Source of the DNA: Oscillospiraceae bacterium
GTDB taxonomy: Bacteria > Bacillota > Clostridia > Oscillospirales > CAG-382
Length of the DNA: 64,000 bases
Assembly (NCBI GenBank): GCA_015064485.1
Contig: SVSD01000004.1
Location: forward strand, 62,001 to 126,000
Direction: 5' to 3'
A program made the translations under genes and the position numbers. Shown piece after piece: positions 54,306-61,581 of this stretch. Within the stretch, counting starts at the first letter, position 1, and each line of letters begins with the position of its first letter. A model generated the notes under the pieces. It saw nothing but the letters and a program-made list of their open reading frames with translations, was not told where the DNA came from and did not search any database.

Positions 54306-55493
54306 TTATGCTATCTGCAATATTACAAGATGGGAAGATGCGGGAAGTTCGCCGGCTCCGGATGCCGAAATTGTTACAGGCGCCACACTGCTTGTGGAAT
54401 TGGACAGTGTAAGAAGTGAATTTTCTTCAGTTGTCGTTACAAGAACAGAACCGTTCACAGGTGTAACTCCGTCTACAACAGGAGGATTTGCAGTGTATAA
54501 GAGTTCTGTTCCGTTGAGAGTAAGAACAAGTTGACCGGTTCCTTCTATATAAGTGTTGAAGAGAACCAAATAAGTTCCTATTTCAGGAAGATTAAATGTG
54601 CTTGTATCGGTTCTTGTTATAACTCCGTTTGTCGGGCCGTCCTGAGGGAATTCAACATTTTCTCCTGCAGCTATTTCTGCAGCATTATCAGCAGGAGCAA
54701 GGGCATAAAAATCAGAAAAGTTTATAACTCCTGCGGGGCCTTGGGGACCTGTAGGACCTGCGGGACCTTGGGGACCTTCAGGGCCTGTGGGACCTGTCGC
54801 ACCTACAGGACCTTGGGGGCCTGTCGCACCTACCGGACCTTGAGGACCTGCGGGGCCTTCGGGACCTGTTGCGCCTACAGGACCTTGAGGGCCTGCGGGA
54901 CCTTCGGGGCCTGTTGCGCCTACCGGACCTTGAGGACCTGCGGGACCTTCGGGGCCTGTCGCACCTACCGGACCCTGAGGACCTTCAGGACCTGTGGGAC
55001 CTGTCGCACCTACCGGACCTTGGGGACCTGCGGGACCTTCGGGGCCTGTTGCACCTACCGGACCTTGGGGACCTGCGGGACCTTCGGGACCTGTTGCGCC
55101 TACAGGACCTTGGGGACCTGTTGCACCTACCGGACCTTGAGGGCCTGCGGGGCCTGTTGCTCCTGTTTCACCGACGGGTCCTTCCGGGCCTTGGGGGCCG
55201 ATCGGCCCTTGCGGGCCCTGTGGACCTTGAGGACCTTGAGGACCTGCTACACCCTGAGGACCTCTTGGTCCTACACAACAGCAATTTGCGTTGTTACAAC
55301 AGTTTCTGCAGTTTGTGATTCCGTTCGTACTACACGAAAGAACATTTCCATTATTAGAATTGCAACTGCAATTATTTGCACAGTTAGTAGTGCTGTTTGA
55401 ATTACTGTTAACACAGCAAGTTGTGGTGCAGTTAGCAGTACTGTTTGTGCATCCGCAAAGCGAACTTAAATTGTTATGGCAATAACGATTCAT
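54306..55493 (-). CDS. Cysteine-rich collagen-like protein with BclA-type C-terminal domain
   Basis: The protein of about 395 residues has three parts. Residues 1-74 are rich in asparagine, serine and threonine and contain 16 cysteines. Residues 75-254 are 60 uninterrupted Gly-X-Y triplets, built largely from the 15-residue module [15 protein letters not shown]. The C-terminal 140 residues form a beta-rich domain like the C-terminal head of BclA-type exosporium filaments. Such proteins form trimeric fibres on the spore surface; the cysteine-rich part could cross-link it into the outer layer. ATG 55493 follows AAAGGTGAT. The upstream CATATAATA box fits mother-cell sigma factors. sigG lies 1 kb away. 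Confidence 0.85.
   Translation of the reverse strand: MNRYCHNNLSSLCGCTNSTANCTTTCCVNSNSNSTTNCANNCSCNSNNGNVLSCSTNGITNCRNCCNNANCCCVGPRGPQGVAGPQGPQGPQGPQGPIGPQGPEGPVGETGATGPAGPQGPVGATGPQGPVGATGPEGPAGPQGPVGATGPEGPAGPQGPVGATGPTGPEGPQGPVGATGPEGPAGPQGPVGATGPEGPAGPQGPVGATGPEGPAGPQGPVGATGPQGPVGATGPTGPEGPQGPAGPTGPQGPAGVINFSDFYALAPADNAAEIAAGENVEFPQDGPTNGVITRTDTSTFNLPEIGTYLVLFNTYIEGTGQLVLTLNGTELLYTANPPVVDGVTPVNGSVLVTTTEENSLLTLSNSTSSVAPVTISASGAGELPASSHLVILQIA
54732..55271. repeat. Collagen-type tandem repeat (Gly-X-Y coding)
   Basis: The stretch is 180 codons of Gly-X-Y with a recurring 45-base unit. Copies differ mainly at third codon positions. Such arrays vary in length between strains by slippage or recombination. 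Confidence 0.9.
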
Positions 55494-55531
55494 ATAATCA
55501 CCTTTCAAACCTGCTTTTTTCGCAGGTAGTG

Positions 55532-55540
55532 TATTATATG
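55532..55540 (-). promoter_or_regulatory. Mother-cell (sigma-K/E-like) -10 box candidate of the collagen-like gene
   Basis: CATATAATA on the minus strand matches the sigma-K -10 pattern CATANNNTA. A clear -35 at the right distance is not seen, so this is tentative. A small hairpin ACCTGC/GCAGGT follows just before the ribosome site. Confidence 0.35.
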
Positions 55541-55606
55541 ACGAAATATTGAATTTTGATAGTAGTAAATAGAGCGTTCTCTTCTGAGAAACTATACACC
55601 TTCTCC

Positions 55607-56479
55607 TTAACTTCTTCCGTATATCTGTTTTTTAAAGCTATAAGGAGTTTCCCCCGTCATCTTTTTAAATACCGAAATATAATAACTTGTCGTTGAAAAG
55701 CCTGTATTCATCGCAATTTGTGTAATCGACTGATCACAGCTGACAAGAAGTCTTTTGCTTTCGTTGATGCGTATGCTGTTGACATATTCTGAAAAGCTTT
55801 GCGAAAAAGTCTTTTTGAAAAGCTTGGAAAAATAGGCATAGCTCAAATTGCATCTTTTAGCCGCAGCACGAGAGTTTGCGTTTGCATATTCATTTTGTGC
55901 ATATTCAAGAGCAGGTTTTAATACATCAATATGCGTTTCAAACTCTTCCGAAATGATCCCCTTGCTTTTCCATTTTCTCACTATCCACAAAAACACCCTT
56001 AAAAGCTCTGCTTTCATCGCAAATTCGAAGCCATATTCCCCTTTTTCACATTCCTTCGCACCGTTTTTAAGTGCGTAAGGCACATATGTGTTTTCTATTT
56101 CATATCGTCTGAAAATACAATCTTTGTTTTTTATCCCATACATAACAGGCATAATATAGACAAAATTTTTAGCATATCCGTCGCTCATATATAATGTATC
56201 GGGTTCAAATTTTACAACGAGTTCTTTTGTGGTTTTGCCTGTTGCCTTGCTCTCATGCGGAATGCCCGAATTAATTATTATCATATCGCCCTTTAAAAGA
56301 GTATATTCCTTATCATCAGCGTATACACAGGAACCGCCTTCAAGCACATAGATTATTTCAATACATGAATGGTAATGCAGACTTTCTATTTCATCATTCC
56401 CCTTGCTGTGAATCATATAAAAAATAGGCATTTCCACATTGTTATAAACATCTTTAAGTTCAAGCTTCCGATCTTTCAT
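55607..56479 (-). CDS. AraC-family transcriptional regulator with cupin sensor domain
   Basis: The 290-residue protein has an N-terminal cupin domain ([32 protein letters not shown], about 30-90) and two C-terminal helix-turn-helix motifs of the AraC type ([20 protein letters not shown] and [21 protein letters not shown], about 195-265). It is divergent from the GH31 glycosidase gene and probably activates it in response to a sugar. GTG 56488 is in frame but ATG 56479, 6 bases behind AGGTG, is preferred. Confidence 0.92.
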   Translation of the reverse strand: MKDRKLELKDVYNNVEMPIFYMIHSKGNDEIESLHYHSCIEIIYVLEGGSCVYADDKEYTLLKGDMIIINSGIPHESKATGKTTKELVVKFEPDTLYMSDGYAKNFVYIMPVMYGIKNKDCIFRRYEIENTYVPYALKNGAKECEKGEYGFEFAMKAELLRVFLWIVRKWKSKGIISEEFETHIDVLKPALEYAQNEYANANSRAAAKRCNLSYAYFSKLFKKTFSQSFSEYVNSIRINESKRLLVSCDQSITQIAMNTGFSTTSYYISVFKKMTGETPYSFKKQIYGRS

Positions 56480-56522
56480 ATTTGACACCTATGACTAATT
56501 TTTAATATTTTTTGACATTATC

Positions 56523-56551
56523 ATTATATCATTTTTTCTTTCTGTTGTCTA
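56523..56551 (-). promoter_or_regulatory. Sigma-A promoter of the AraC regulator gene
   Basis: On the minus strand TAGACA (plus 56546-56551) and TATAAT (plus 56523-56528) have 17-base spacing. No equally good promoter is seen for the divergent GH31 gene, consistent with activator dependence. Confidence 0.78.
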
Positions 56552-56595
56552 TATTAAATTTAAGGGAGATTAAAAAACAAAAGGAGTCAAAGATT

Positions 56596-58980
56596 ATGCA
56601 ATACTTAAACGAAAAGTACATAATGAAAGTAACGCCTGTTGCGAAAAATGAAGCAATGATTGCAGGCGAAAAATACCGTTTTACCGTTCTCACCGACCGC
56701 TTGATCAGAATTGAGTACAACGAAGACGGAATATTTGAGGACAGAGCAACGCAAATCGTTGTTAACCGAGATTTCGAAGTTCCGAAATTCGAGCTTAAGC
56801 AGGATAATGAGAAAATCGAAATCGTTACAGAATATATGACTCTTATTTATTATACCGGACGCAAATTTACCCCTAATTCACTTTTTGCAAAATTCAGGGG
56901 CAAAAATGCAAACTCTATAAACGACTGGCGTTACGGTGACGGAAACAAGAAAAACCTCAAGGGTACTGCGAGAACTCTTGATGAAGTAAACGGAGAATGT
57001 AAGCTTGACTCGGGAATTCTCAGCCGTAAGAATTTCGCACAGATCGACGACAGCCGTTCGCTTATTCTTGAAGAAAACGGTACCCTTACTCCAAGAAAGA
57101 ATGAAGTAACAGATATTTACCTATTCGGATATGCTGATGACTACTATGCTGCTTTGAGAGATTTTTATGAACTTACGGGTAAAGCTCCCCTTCTTCCCAG
57201 ATATGCTCTTGGAAATATGTGGTCAAGATATCACAGATACACACAAAAAGAATACATCGACCTTATGGACAGATTCGAAAAAGAAGGATGTCCTTTCTCC
57301 GTATCGGTTATTGATATGGACTGGCATCTTGTAAATTACGATCCCCGTTACGGCGACGGCTGGACAGGATATACCTGGAATACGGAACTTTTTCCCGATT
57401 ACAAAAAGTTCTTAAAAGACCTGCACAAAAGAGATCTTGAAGTCACACTCAATCTTCATCCTGCCGACGGTGTTGTTCCTTACGAAGATATGTACGAAGA
57501 AATGGCAGAAGCTATGGGCGTTTCTGACGGCACTGCTGTTAAATTCGATATAACAGACGCAAAGTTTGTTGAAAACTATTTTAAGATTCTCCATCATCCT
57601 TACGAAGAAGACGGTGTAAGCTTCTGGTGGATGGATTGGCAGCAGGGCAATAATACAAAAACTGAAAACCTTGATCCTTTGTGGATGCTCAACCATTATC
57701 ATATGCTTGATATGCAAAACAGAGGCAAGCGCCCTTTAATGCTTTCGAGATATTCGGGTCTTGGCTCACACCGTTATCCTATCGGTTTTTCGGGCGATAC
57801 TATTATCACCTGGGATAGCCTCAAATTCCAGCCTTACTTTACAGCAACAGCTTCAAATGCGGGCTATTCCTGGTGGAGCCACGATATCGGCGGTCATATG
57901 ATGGGTATCCGTGATGATGAAATGACAGCAAGATGGGTTCAGCTTGGAGTATTCTCTCCAATCAACCGTCTTCACAGCACAAACCATCCTCTTCAAGGCA
58001 AGGAACCCTGGAACTACAGCAAGGATACCGAAGAAGTTATGAAAAATTTCTTGAGACTGCGTCATGAGCTTATTCCATATATCTATACAATGAATTACAG
58101 AACTTGCAAAGATGCAAAGCCCCTTGTTTCTCCTCTTTATTACAATCACCCCGAGCTTGATGAAGCATATATGGAAGAATACCGCAACCAATACTACTTC
58201 GGTACCGAAATGCTTGTTTCTCCCATCACACATCCCGCAAATCAAATTACAAACTCCGCATATGCCTCAACTTATATTCCTGAAGGTGAATGGATCGATT
58301 TCTTCAACGGCAGACGCTATAAGGGCGGAAAGGTTTTAAGACTTTACCGCGACCTTTATACAATGCCCGTACTTGTAAAAGCAGGCGGTATTATACCAAT
58401 GGCAAACGACGGTATAAAAAACAGCACTAAGAATCCCGAAAACCTTAAAGTAAGAGTGTTCTCGGGGGCTGACAACATCTTTGAGCTTTACGAAGACGAC
58501 GGTATTTCCCGAAACTACGAAAACGGCTCTTTCGCAATCACAAAGTTCGAACTGAAGGACAAAAAAGAATTTATCATTCACGCTCCCGAAGGCGATACCT
58601 CCGTTATCCCCGAAAACAGAAGCTATACCGTCGAGTTTAACGGATATACAGGTATTTGTTTTGAAGTTTCTGTTGACGGAAAGACTTGTGATTTCGAAAC
58701 ATTTGAAGAAAACGGAAAAGTTTCTGTTATAATTAAAAACGCTAAAGGTACAGTAAATATTAAGTTTACATCTGTTCCCCGCATCCGTTCCAACGATACA
58801 GAAATTGAAGCTATAGAGTTTACAAAGAGATTCTACGGAAGCTATGTATATAAGTTCAAGCTTTACGATCTTATCATTAAAAAAGCTCCTGTTTCTGACA
58901 TCCTCATTTCTCTTGCACAGAATGATGTTGATGAAAATGTATTCCACGCACTCGCAGAAATTCTTACAGCGCTTAATTGA
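56596..58980 (+). CDS. Glycoside hydrolase family 31 alpha-glycosidase
   Basis: The protein of about 794 residues has a beta-sandwich N-domain (1-205), the GH31 barrel (about 210-560) and beta-sandwich C-domains. The nucleophile is D347 in FWWMDWQQG, and the acid/base is probably D401 in GFSGDTI. The WWMDWQQG version differs from the WIDMNE of classical alpha-glucosidases, so substrate (alpha-glucoside, alpha-xyloside or other) is open. No signal peptide is visible, so it should act in the cytoplasm on imported oligosaccharides. ATG 56596 follows AAAGGAG; the longer frame is ignored. It is divergent from the AraC regulator and has its own terminator. Confidence 0.93.
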   Translation: MQYLNEKYIMKVTPVAKNEAMIAGEKYRFTVLTDRLIRIEYNEDGIFEDRATQIVVNRDFEVPKFELKQDNEKIEIVTEYMTLIYYTGRKFTPNSLFAKFRGKNANSINDWRYGDGNKKNLKGTARTLDEVNGECKLDSGILSRKNFAQIDDSRSLILEENGTLTPRKNEVTDIYLFGYADDYYAALRDFYELTGKAPLLPRYALGNMWSRYHRYTQKEYIDLMDRFEKEGCPFSVSVIDMDWHLVNYDPRYGDGWTGYTWNTELFPDYKKFLKDLHKRDLEVTLNLHPADGVVPYEDMYEEMAEAMGVSDGTAVKFDITDAKFVENYFKILHHPYEEDGVSFWWMDWQQGNNTKTENLDPLWMLNHYHMLDMQNRGKRPLMLSRYSGLGSHRYPIGFSGDTIITWDSLKFQPYFTATASNAGYSWWSHDIGGHMMGIRDDEMTARWVQLGVFSPINRLHSTNHPLQGKEPWNYSKDTEEVMKNFLRLRHELIPYIYTMNYRTCKDAKPLVSPLYYNHPELDEAYMEEYRNQYYFGTEMLVSPITHPANQITNSAYASTYIPEGEWIDFFNGRRYKGGKVLRLYRDLYTMPVLVKAGGIIPMANDGIKNSTKNPENLKVRVFSGADNIFELYEDDGISRNYENGSFAITKFELKDKKEFIIHAPEGDTSVIPENRSYTVEFNGYTGICFEVSVDGKTCDFETFEENGKVSVIIKNAKGTVNIKFTSVPRIRSNDTEIEAIEFTKRFYGSYVYKFKLYDLIIKKAPVSDILISLAQNDVDENVFHALAEILTALN

Positions 58981-59007
58981 AAAGAATCAAAATGTTGTAA
59001 ATAACAA

Positions 59008-59036
59008 AAAAGAGGTCGGTTTTTCCGGCCTCTTTT
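59008..59036 (+). terminator. Intrinsic terminator after the GH31 gene
   Basis: AAAAGAGGTCGG (59008-59019) pairs with CCGGCCTCTTTT (59025-59036) with one G-U pair and a 5-T loop. Confidence 0.88.
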
Positions 59037-59064
59037 ACTTTCAGTCTTCAAGTTCCTCCTAATC

Positions 59065-59101
59065 AAAAAGAAAAAGTACCCTCTCGGGTACTTTTCTTTT
59101 T
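59065..59101. terminator. Second hairpin downstream of GH31, A/T-tailed on both strands
   Basis: The arm 59065-59081 and the arm 59086-59101 are complementary with one bulged A, closing on GTACCC/GGGTAC. It can act as a terminator in either direction. Confidence 0.65.
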
Positions 59102-59127
59102 GGGAAATAACTCTAATTTTGATAAAA

Positions 59128-59179
59128 TGCACCCCCTGTAAGGGATTTTGCACCCCCTTATAGTGAAAATGCACCCCCT
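59128..59179. repeat. Phased direct-repeat array, TGCACCCCCT x3 at 21-base steps
   Basis: TGCACCCCCT occurs at 59128, 59149 and 59170, exactly 21 bases apart, next to the 3' end of the nuclease-repeat gene. Repeated GC-rich motifs at helical-turn multiples are seen at the ends of IS21-family elements and in multi-site operators. No transposase is present. Confidence 0.8.
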
Positions 59180-59183
59180 AAAG

Positions 59184-59211
59184 AAAAAGGAGGGGCTACT
59201 CCACTCCTTTT
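59184..59211 (-). terminator. Intrinsic terminator after the treble-clef nuclease gene
   Basis: AAAAGGAG (plus 59185-59192) and CTCCTTTT (plus 59204-59211) pair with an 11-base loop; the minus strand continues with T. It follows the stop codon at once. Confidence 0.7.
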
Positions 59212-59213
59212 AA

Positions 59214-61082
59214 TTATTGCTTTTTTCGACCCGAACAATACGGGCATCCACGACCTTTATTTCTATGATATATCGCCGCTTGCCACTCGTGTCCCTTTTC
59301 ACATTTCCACCATACTTTTTTGTTGCTATTTGCTGCAAAATGCTCAGGTTTCAGATTGCCATTCTTTTCATAATTCCATTCTTTTGCTACTTGAGGATTA
59401 GAAAACAAAAGAGAATTTGCTTTTTCTGTGTGCTCACGCAAATTATCTATAGCAATAGTGTCTCTTTCAAGGTTGACATCAACACTCGTTCCGATTATTT
59501 CACTTAATACTTCTTCTAGTATTTTGGGCAAATCTTTTTGGCTTTTTTGAACGACATAATCTATAGAACTGTCATTTAACTTAGGTAGATCCTCTCTTAT
59601 TCTGTATAATTTGATTCCATCTTTTTTACACTTTTGATTTTTCTCTAAATCTTTTTCTGTTTTATTTTTGTGCCAATAACAACCATCATATTCTATTGCG
59701 ATTTTTTTATAAGGAATATAAACATCTAATTCGTAACCTTGCTCTCTATACGAATGTACTACCTCTAACCCATGTTTTTCAAGATAGTATACAAGTGCAT
59801 ATTCAGGAAAAGAAGTGTTGCGTTCAGAATTACAAACGGGACATCCGCGGCCATTATTCCTATTTGATATTTTAGCTCGCCATTCGTGTCCTTTGTTACA
59901 TTTCCACCACACAGTTATATTGCTGTTTGCCATAATATTTTCTGGTTTTAGCTCGCCGTTCTTTTCGTAATTCCATTCTTTTGCTAAAACTGGATTAACC
60001 GTTTGTAAATCATTTTCACCTTTAACGGCATATCGACCCGAGCAATACGGGCATCCGATTCCAGAATTTCGACTGTCTATCGTTGCCTGCCACTCGTGTC
60101 CTTTGTTGCACTTCCACCATACTTTTTTGTGGCTATTTGCTAAAAACCTTTCCGGTATTAAGTTGCCGTTTTTTTCATAATTCCATTCTTTTGCTAAAAC
60201 CGGATTAACCGTTTGTAAATCATTTTCACCTTTAACAGCATATCGACCCGAGCAGTACGGGCATTCAATCCCAGTATTTCTACTATATATCGTTGCCTGC
60301 CACTCGTGTCCTGTGTCACACTTCCACCAGACCTTTTTATTGCTATTAGACAATACTTCATCAGGAGTTAATCCTGTATTCTTTTCATAATTCCATTCTT
60401 TCGCTAAAGTTGGATTAACTGTTTGTAAATCATTCTCACCTTTAACAGTGAATAAACCCGAGCAATACGGGCATCCGTTCCCATTATTCCTGCTATCTAT
60501 CCTTGCTTGCCACTCATGTCCCTTTTCGCATTTCCACCAAACTTTTTTTGAGCTATTAGGCGTTACGTCCACAGGAGTTAATCCATTATTTTTTTGATAA
60601 TTCCATTCCTTGGATAAAATAGGATTTGACTTTTGTAAATCATTATACCCTTTTAAAATCTTTTTACTTGAACAATATGGACATCCACTCCCATTGTTTC
60701 TGCTATTTATCGTTGCCTGCCATTCGTGTTTCTTTTCGCATTTCCACCATACCTTTTCAGTACTGTTCGCAGAAAAATTTTCAGGTTTTAAATCACCGTT
60801 TTTTTCATAATTCCATCCGCTTGCTAAAATTGGATTAACTGTTTGTAAATCATTATATCCCTTTAAAACTTTTTTTCCTGAACAATATGGACAACCGCGT
60901 CCATTGGTTCTATTGCATATAGTCGCTTGCCATTCGTGTCCTTTGTTGCATTTCCACCAAACTTTCTGTCCGCTACCTATGGTTATTTGCGATGGATCAA
61001 CATCTGCATTTCTTTCCCAGTTCCATTCAGCCATAAGTTGAGCATTATCGCTCACATATTGTTTTTCTTTCTTTTCTGCCAC
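59214..61082 (-). CDS. Treble-clef zinc-finger repeat protein with embedded Vsr-like (PD-(D/E)XK) nuclease domain
   Basis: The protein of about 622 residues has seven copies of a 70-residue unit of the DUF4379/probable zinc-ribbon type: each has WNYEKNG, WWKC, CxxxH (CNKGHEW) and CPYC, giving a C, H, C, C zinc site. Six copies are in tandem (about residues 13-420), then comes a nuclease-like domain (about 421-500) with YELDVYIP and IAIEYDGCYWH, the acidic pattern of Vsr/DUF559-type endonucleases, then a helical linker, and a seventh copy ends the protein. The likely role is DNA binding and cleavage, in defence or mobile-element biology; no partner gene is adjacent. GTG 61082 follows AGGTGG. 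Flanked by two phased repeat arrays. Confidence 0.8.
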   Translation of the reverse strand: MAEKKEKQYVSDNAQLMAEWNWERNADVDPSQITIGSGQKVWWKCNKGHEWQATICNRTNGRGCPYCSGKKVLKGYNDLQTVNPILASGWNYEKNGDLKPENFSANSTEKVWWKCEKKHEWQATINSRNNGSGCPYCSSKKILKGYNDLQKSNPILSKEWNYQKNNGLTPVDVTPNSSKKVWWKCEKGHEWQARIDSRNNGNGCPYCSGLFTVKGENDLQTVNPTLAKEWNYEKNTGLTPDEVLSNSNKKVWWKCDTGHEWQATIYSRNTGIECPYCSGRYAVKGENDLQTVNPVLAKEWNYEKNGNLIPERFLANSHKKVWWKCNKGHEWQATIDSRNSGIGCPYCSGRYAVKGENDLQTVNPVLAKEWNYEKNGELKPENIMANSNITVWWKCNKGHEWRAKISNRNNGRGCPVCNSERNTSFPEYALVYYLEKHGLEVVHSYREQGYELDVYIPYKKIAIEYDGCYWHKNKTEKDLEKNQKCKKDGIKLYRIREDLPKLNDSSIDYVVQKSQKDLPKILEEVLSEIIGTSVDVNLERDTIAIDNLREHTEKANSLLFSNPQVAKEWNYEKNGNLKPEHFAANSNKKVWWKCEKGHEWQAAIYHRNKGRGCPYCSGRKKQ

Positions 61083-61107
61083 AATGCCCACCTACTTTCA
61101 TAATCCT

Positions 61108-61136
61108 ATTATACTAAAAAACGAACAAAAAGTCTA
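61108..61136 (-). promoter_or_regulatory. Sigma-A promoter of the treble-clef nuclease gene
   Basis: On the minus strand TAGACT (plus 61131-61136) and TATAAT (plus 61108-61113) have 17-base spacing, 26 bases before the start. The 20-base repeat array lies just upstream of this promoter. Confidence 0.75.
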
Positions 61137-61161
61137 TATAAAACAAGTAAATTATATCATC

Positions 61162-61208
61162 TGAACACTTTTTGCGCTATATGAACCCTATTTAAGGCAT
61201 ATGAACCC
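61162..61208. repeat. Phased direct-repeat array, TGAACMC x3 at 20-base steps
   Basis: TGAACAC at 61162 and TGAACCC at 61182 and 61202 are exactly 20 bases apart, the last two as part of ATATGAACCCT. They sit just upstream of the nuclease gene promoter and have the same orientation as the TGCACCCCCT array on the other side of that gene. Confidence 0.75.
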
Positions 61209-61323
61209 TTTTACATTTATAAAAAATCGTAAAAACAAGAAAAAGCACTTCAACTCACCTTTGAATCGGTGAAAATTTTGAATCCAAAGTACCGAAAAGC
61301 CTTATTTTAAGCCAAAAATTAAT

Positions 61324-61352
61324 AACCCCAACTTTTTATCAAAGTTAGGGTT
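61324..61352 (-). terminator. Terminator after tRNA-Leu
   Basis: AACCCCAACTTT (plus 61324-61335) pairs with AAAGTTAGGGTT (plus 61341-61352) with one G-U pair; a T-rich stretch follows on the minus strand. Confidence 0.8.
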
Positions 61353-61358
61353 ATAATA

Positions 61359-61442
61359 TGGTGCGGCTGAAGGGACTTGAACCCCCACGTCGTTGACACC
61401 GGTTCCTAAGACCGGCGCGTCTGCCAGTTCCGCCACAGCCGC
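61359..61442 (-). tRNA. tRNA-Leu (anticodon TAG), CCA encoded
   Basis: The 84-base cloverleaf has acceptor arms GCGGCTG and CAGCCGC, an encoded ACCA end, a D-arm, an anticodon stem CCGGT/ACCGG enclosing the loop CTTAGGA (anticodon TAG, reading CUA and other CUN codons), a long variable arm and a GGTTCAAGT T-loop. The long variable arm and the anticodon fit leucine. Confidence 0.96.
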
Positions 61443-61463
61443 AAATATTTATGTCGCCTATAT

Positions 61464-61492
61464 ATAATACCACAAATGTTTTCTAAAGTCAA
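61464..61492 (-). promoter_or_regulatory. Sigma-A promoter of tRNA-Leu
   Basis: On the minus strand TTGACT (plus 61487-61492) and TATTAT (plus 61464-61469) have 17-base spacing, 21 bases before the tRNA. Confidence 0.82.
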
Positions 61493-61553
61493 CCGCAAAA
61501 TCCGCTTTTTACAAATTATCTTTCTACATATCGGCAGTATTAATATAAGCAGT

Positions 61554-61579
61554 AAAAAACGCCCCTTTCAGGGCGTTTT
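61554..61579 (-). terminator. Intrinsic terminator after the stalk-domain protein gene
   Basis: AAAACGCCC (61556-61564) pairs with GGGCGTTTT (61571-61579), 6-base loop, followed on the minus strand by a run of six T. Confidence 0.9.
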
Positions 61580-61581
61580 AT

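Noticed and set aside
54531-55400. A 289-codon open frame on the plus strand opposite the collagen-like gene
   Set aside because: It is the complement of the Gly-X-Y repeat; the regular GGN-CCN pattern removes stops on the other strand. It has no ribosome site and encodes low-complexity cysteine/threonine/arginine repeats.
56512-56540. TTGACA at 56512 as promoter of the GH31 gene
   Set aside because: No TATAAT-like box lies 16-18 bases downstream; the nearby TATAAT belongs to the opposite strand and serves the AraC gene.
59128-61208. CRISPR-like array
   Set aside because: Three short repeats of 7-10 bases at 20-21-base steps are too short and too close for a CRISPR, and no cas genes are present.
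61359-61442. Integration of the nuclease locus into the 3' end of tRNA-Leu
   Set aside because: No duplicate of the tRNA 3' end was seen on the far side of the nuclease gene near 59000-59200, and no integrase is present.
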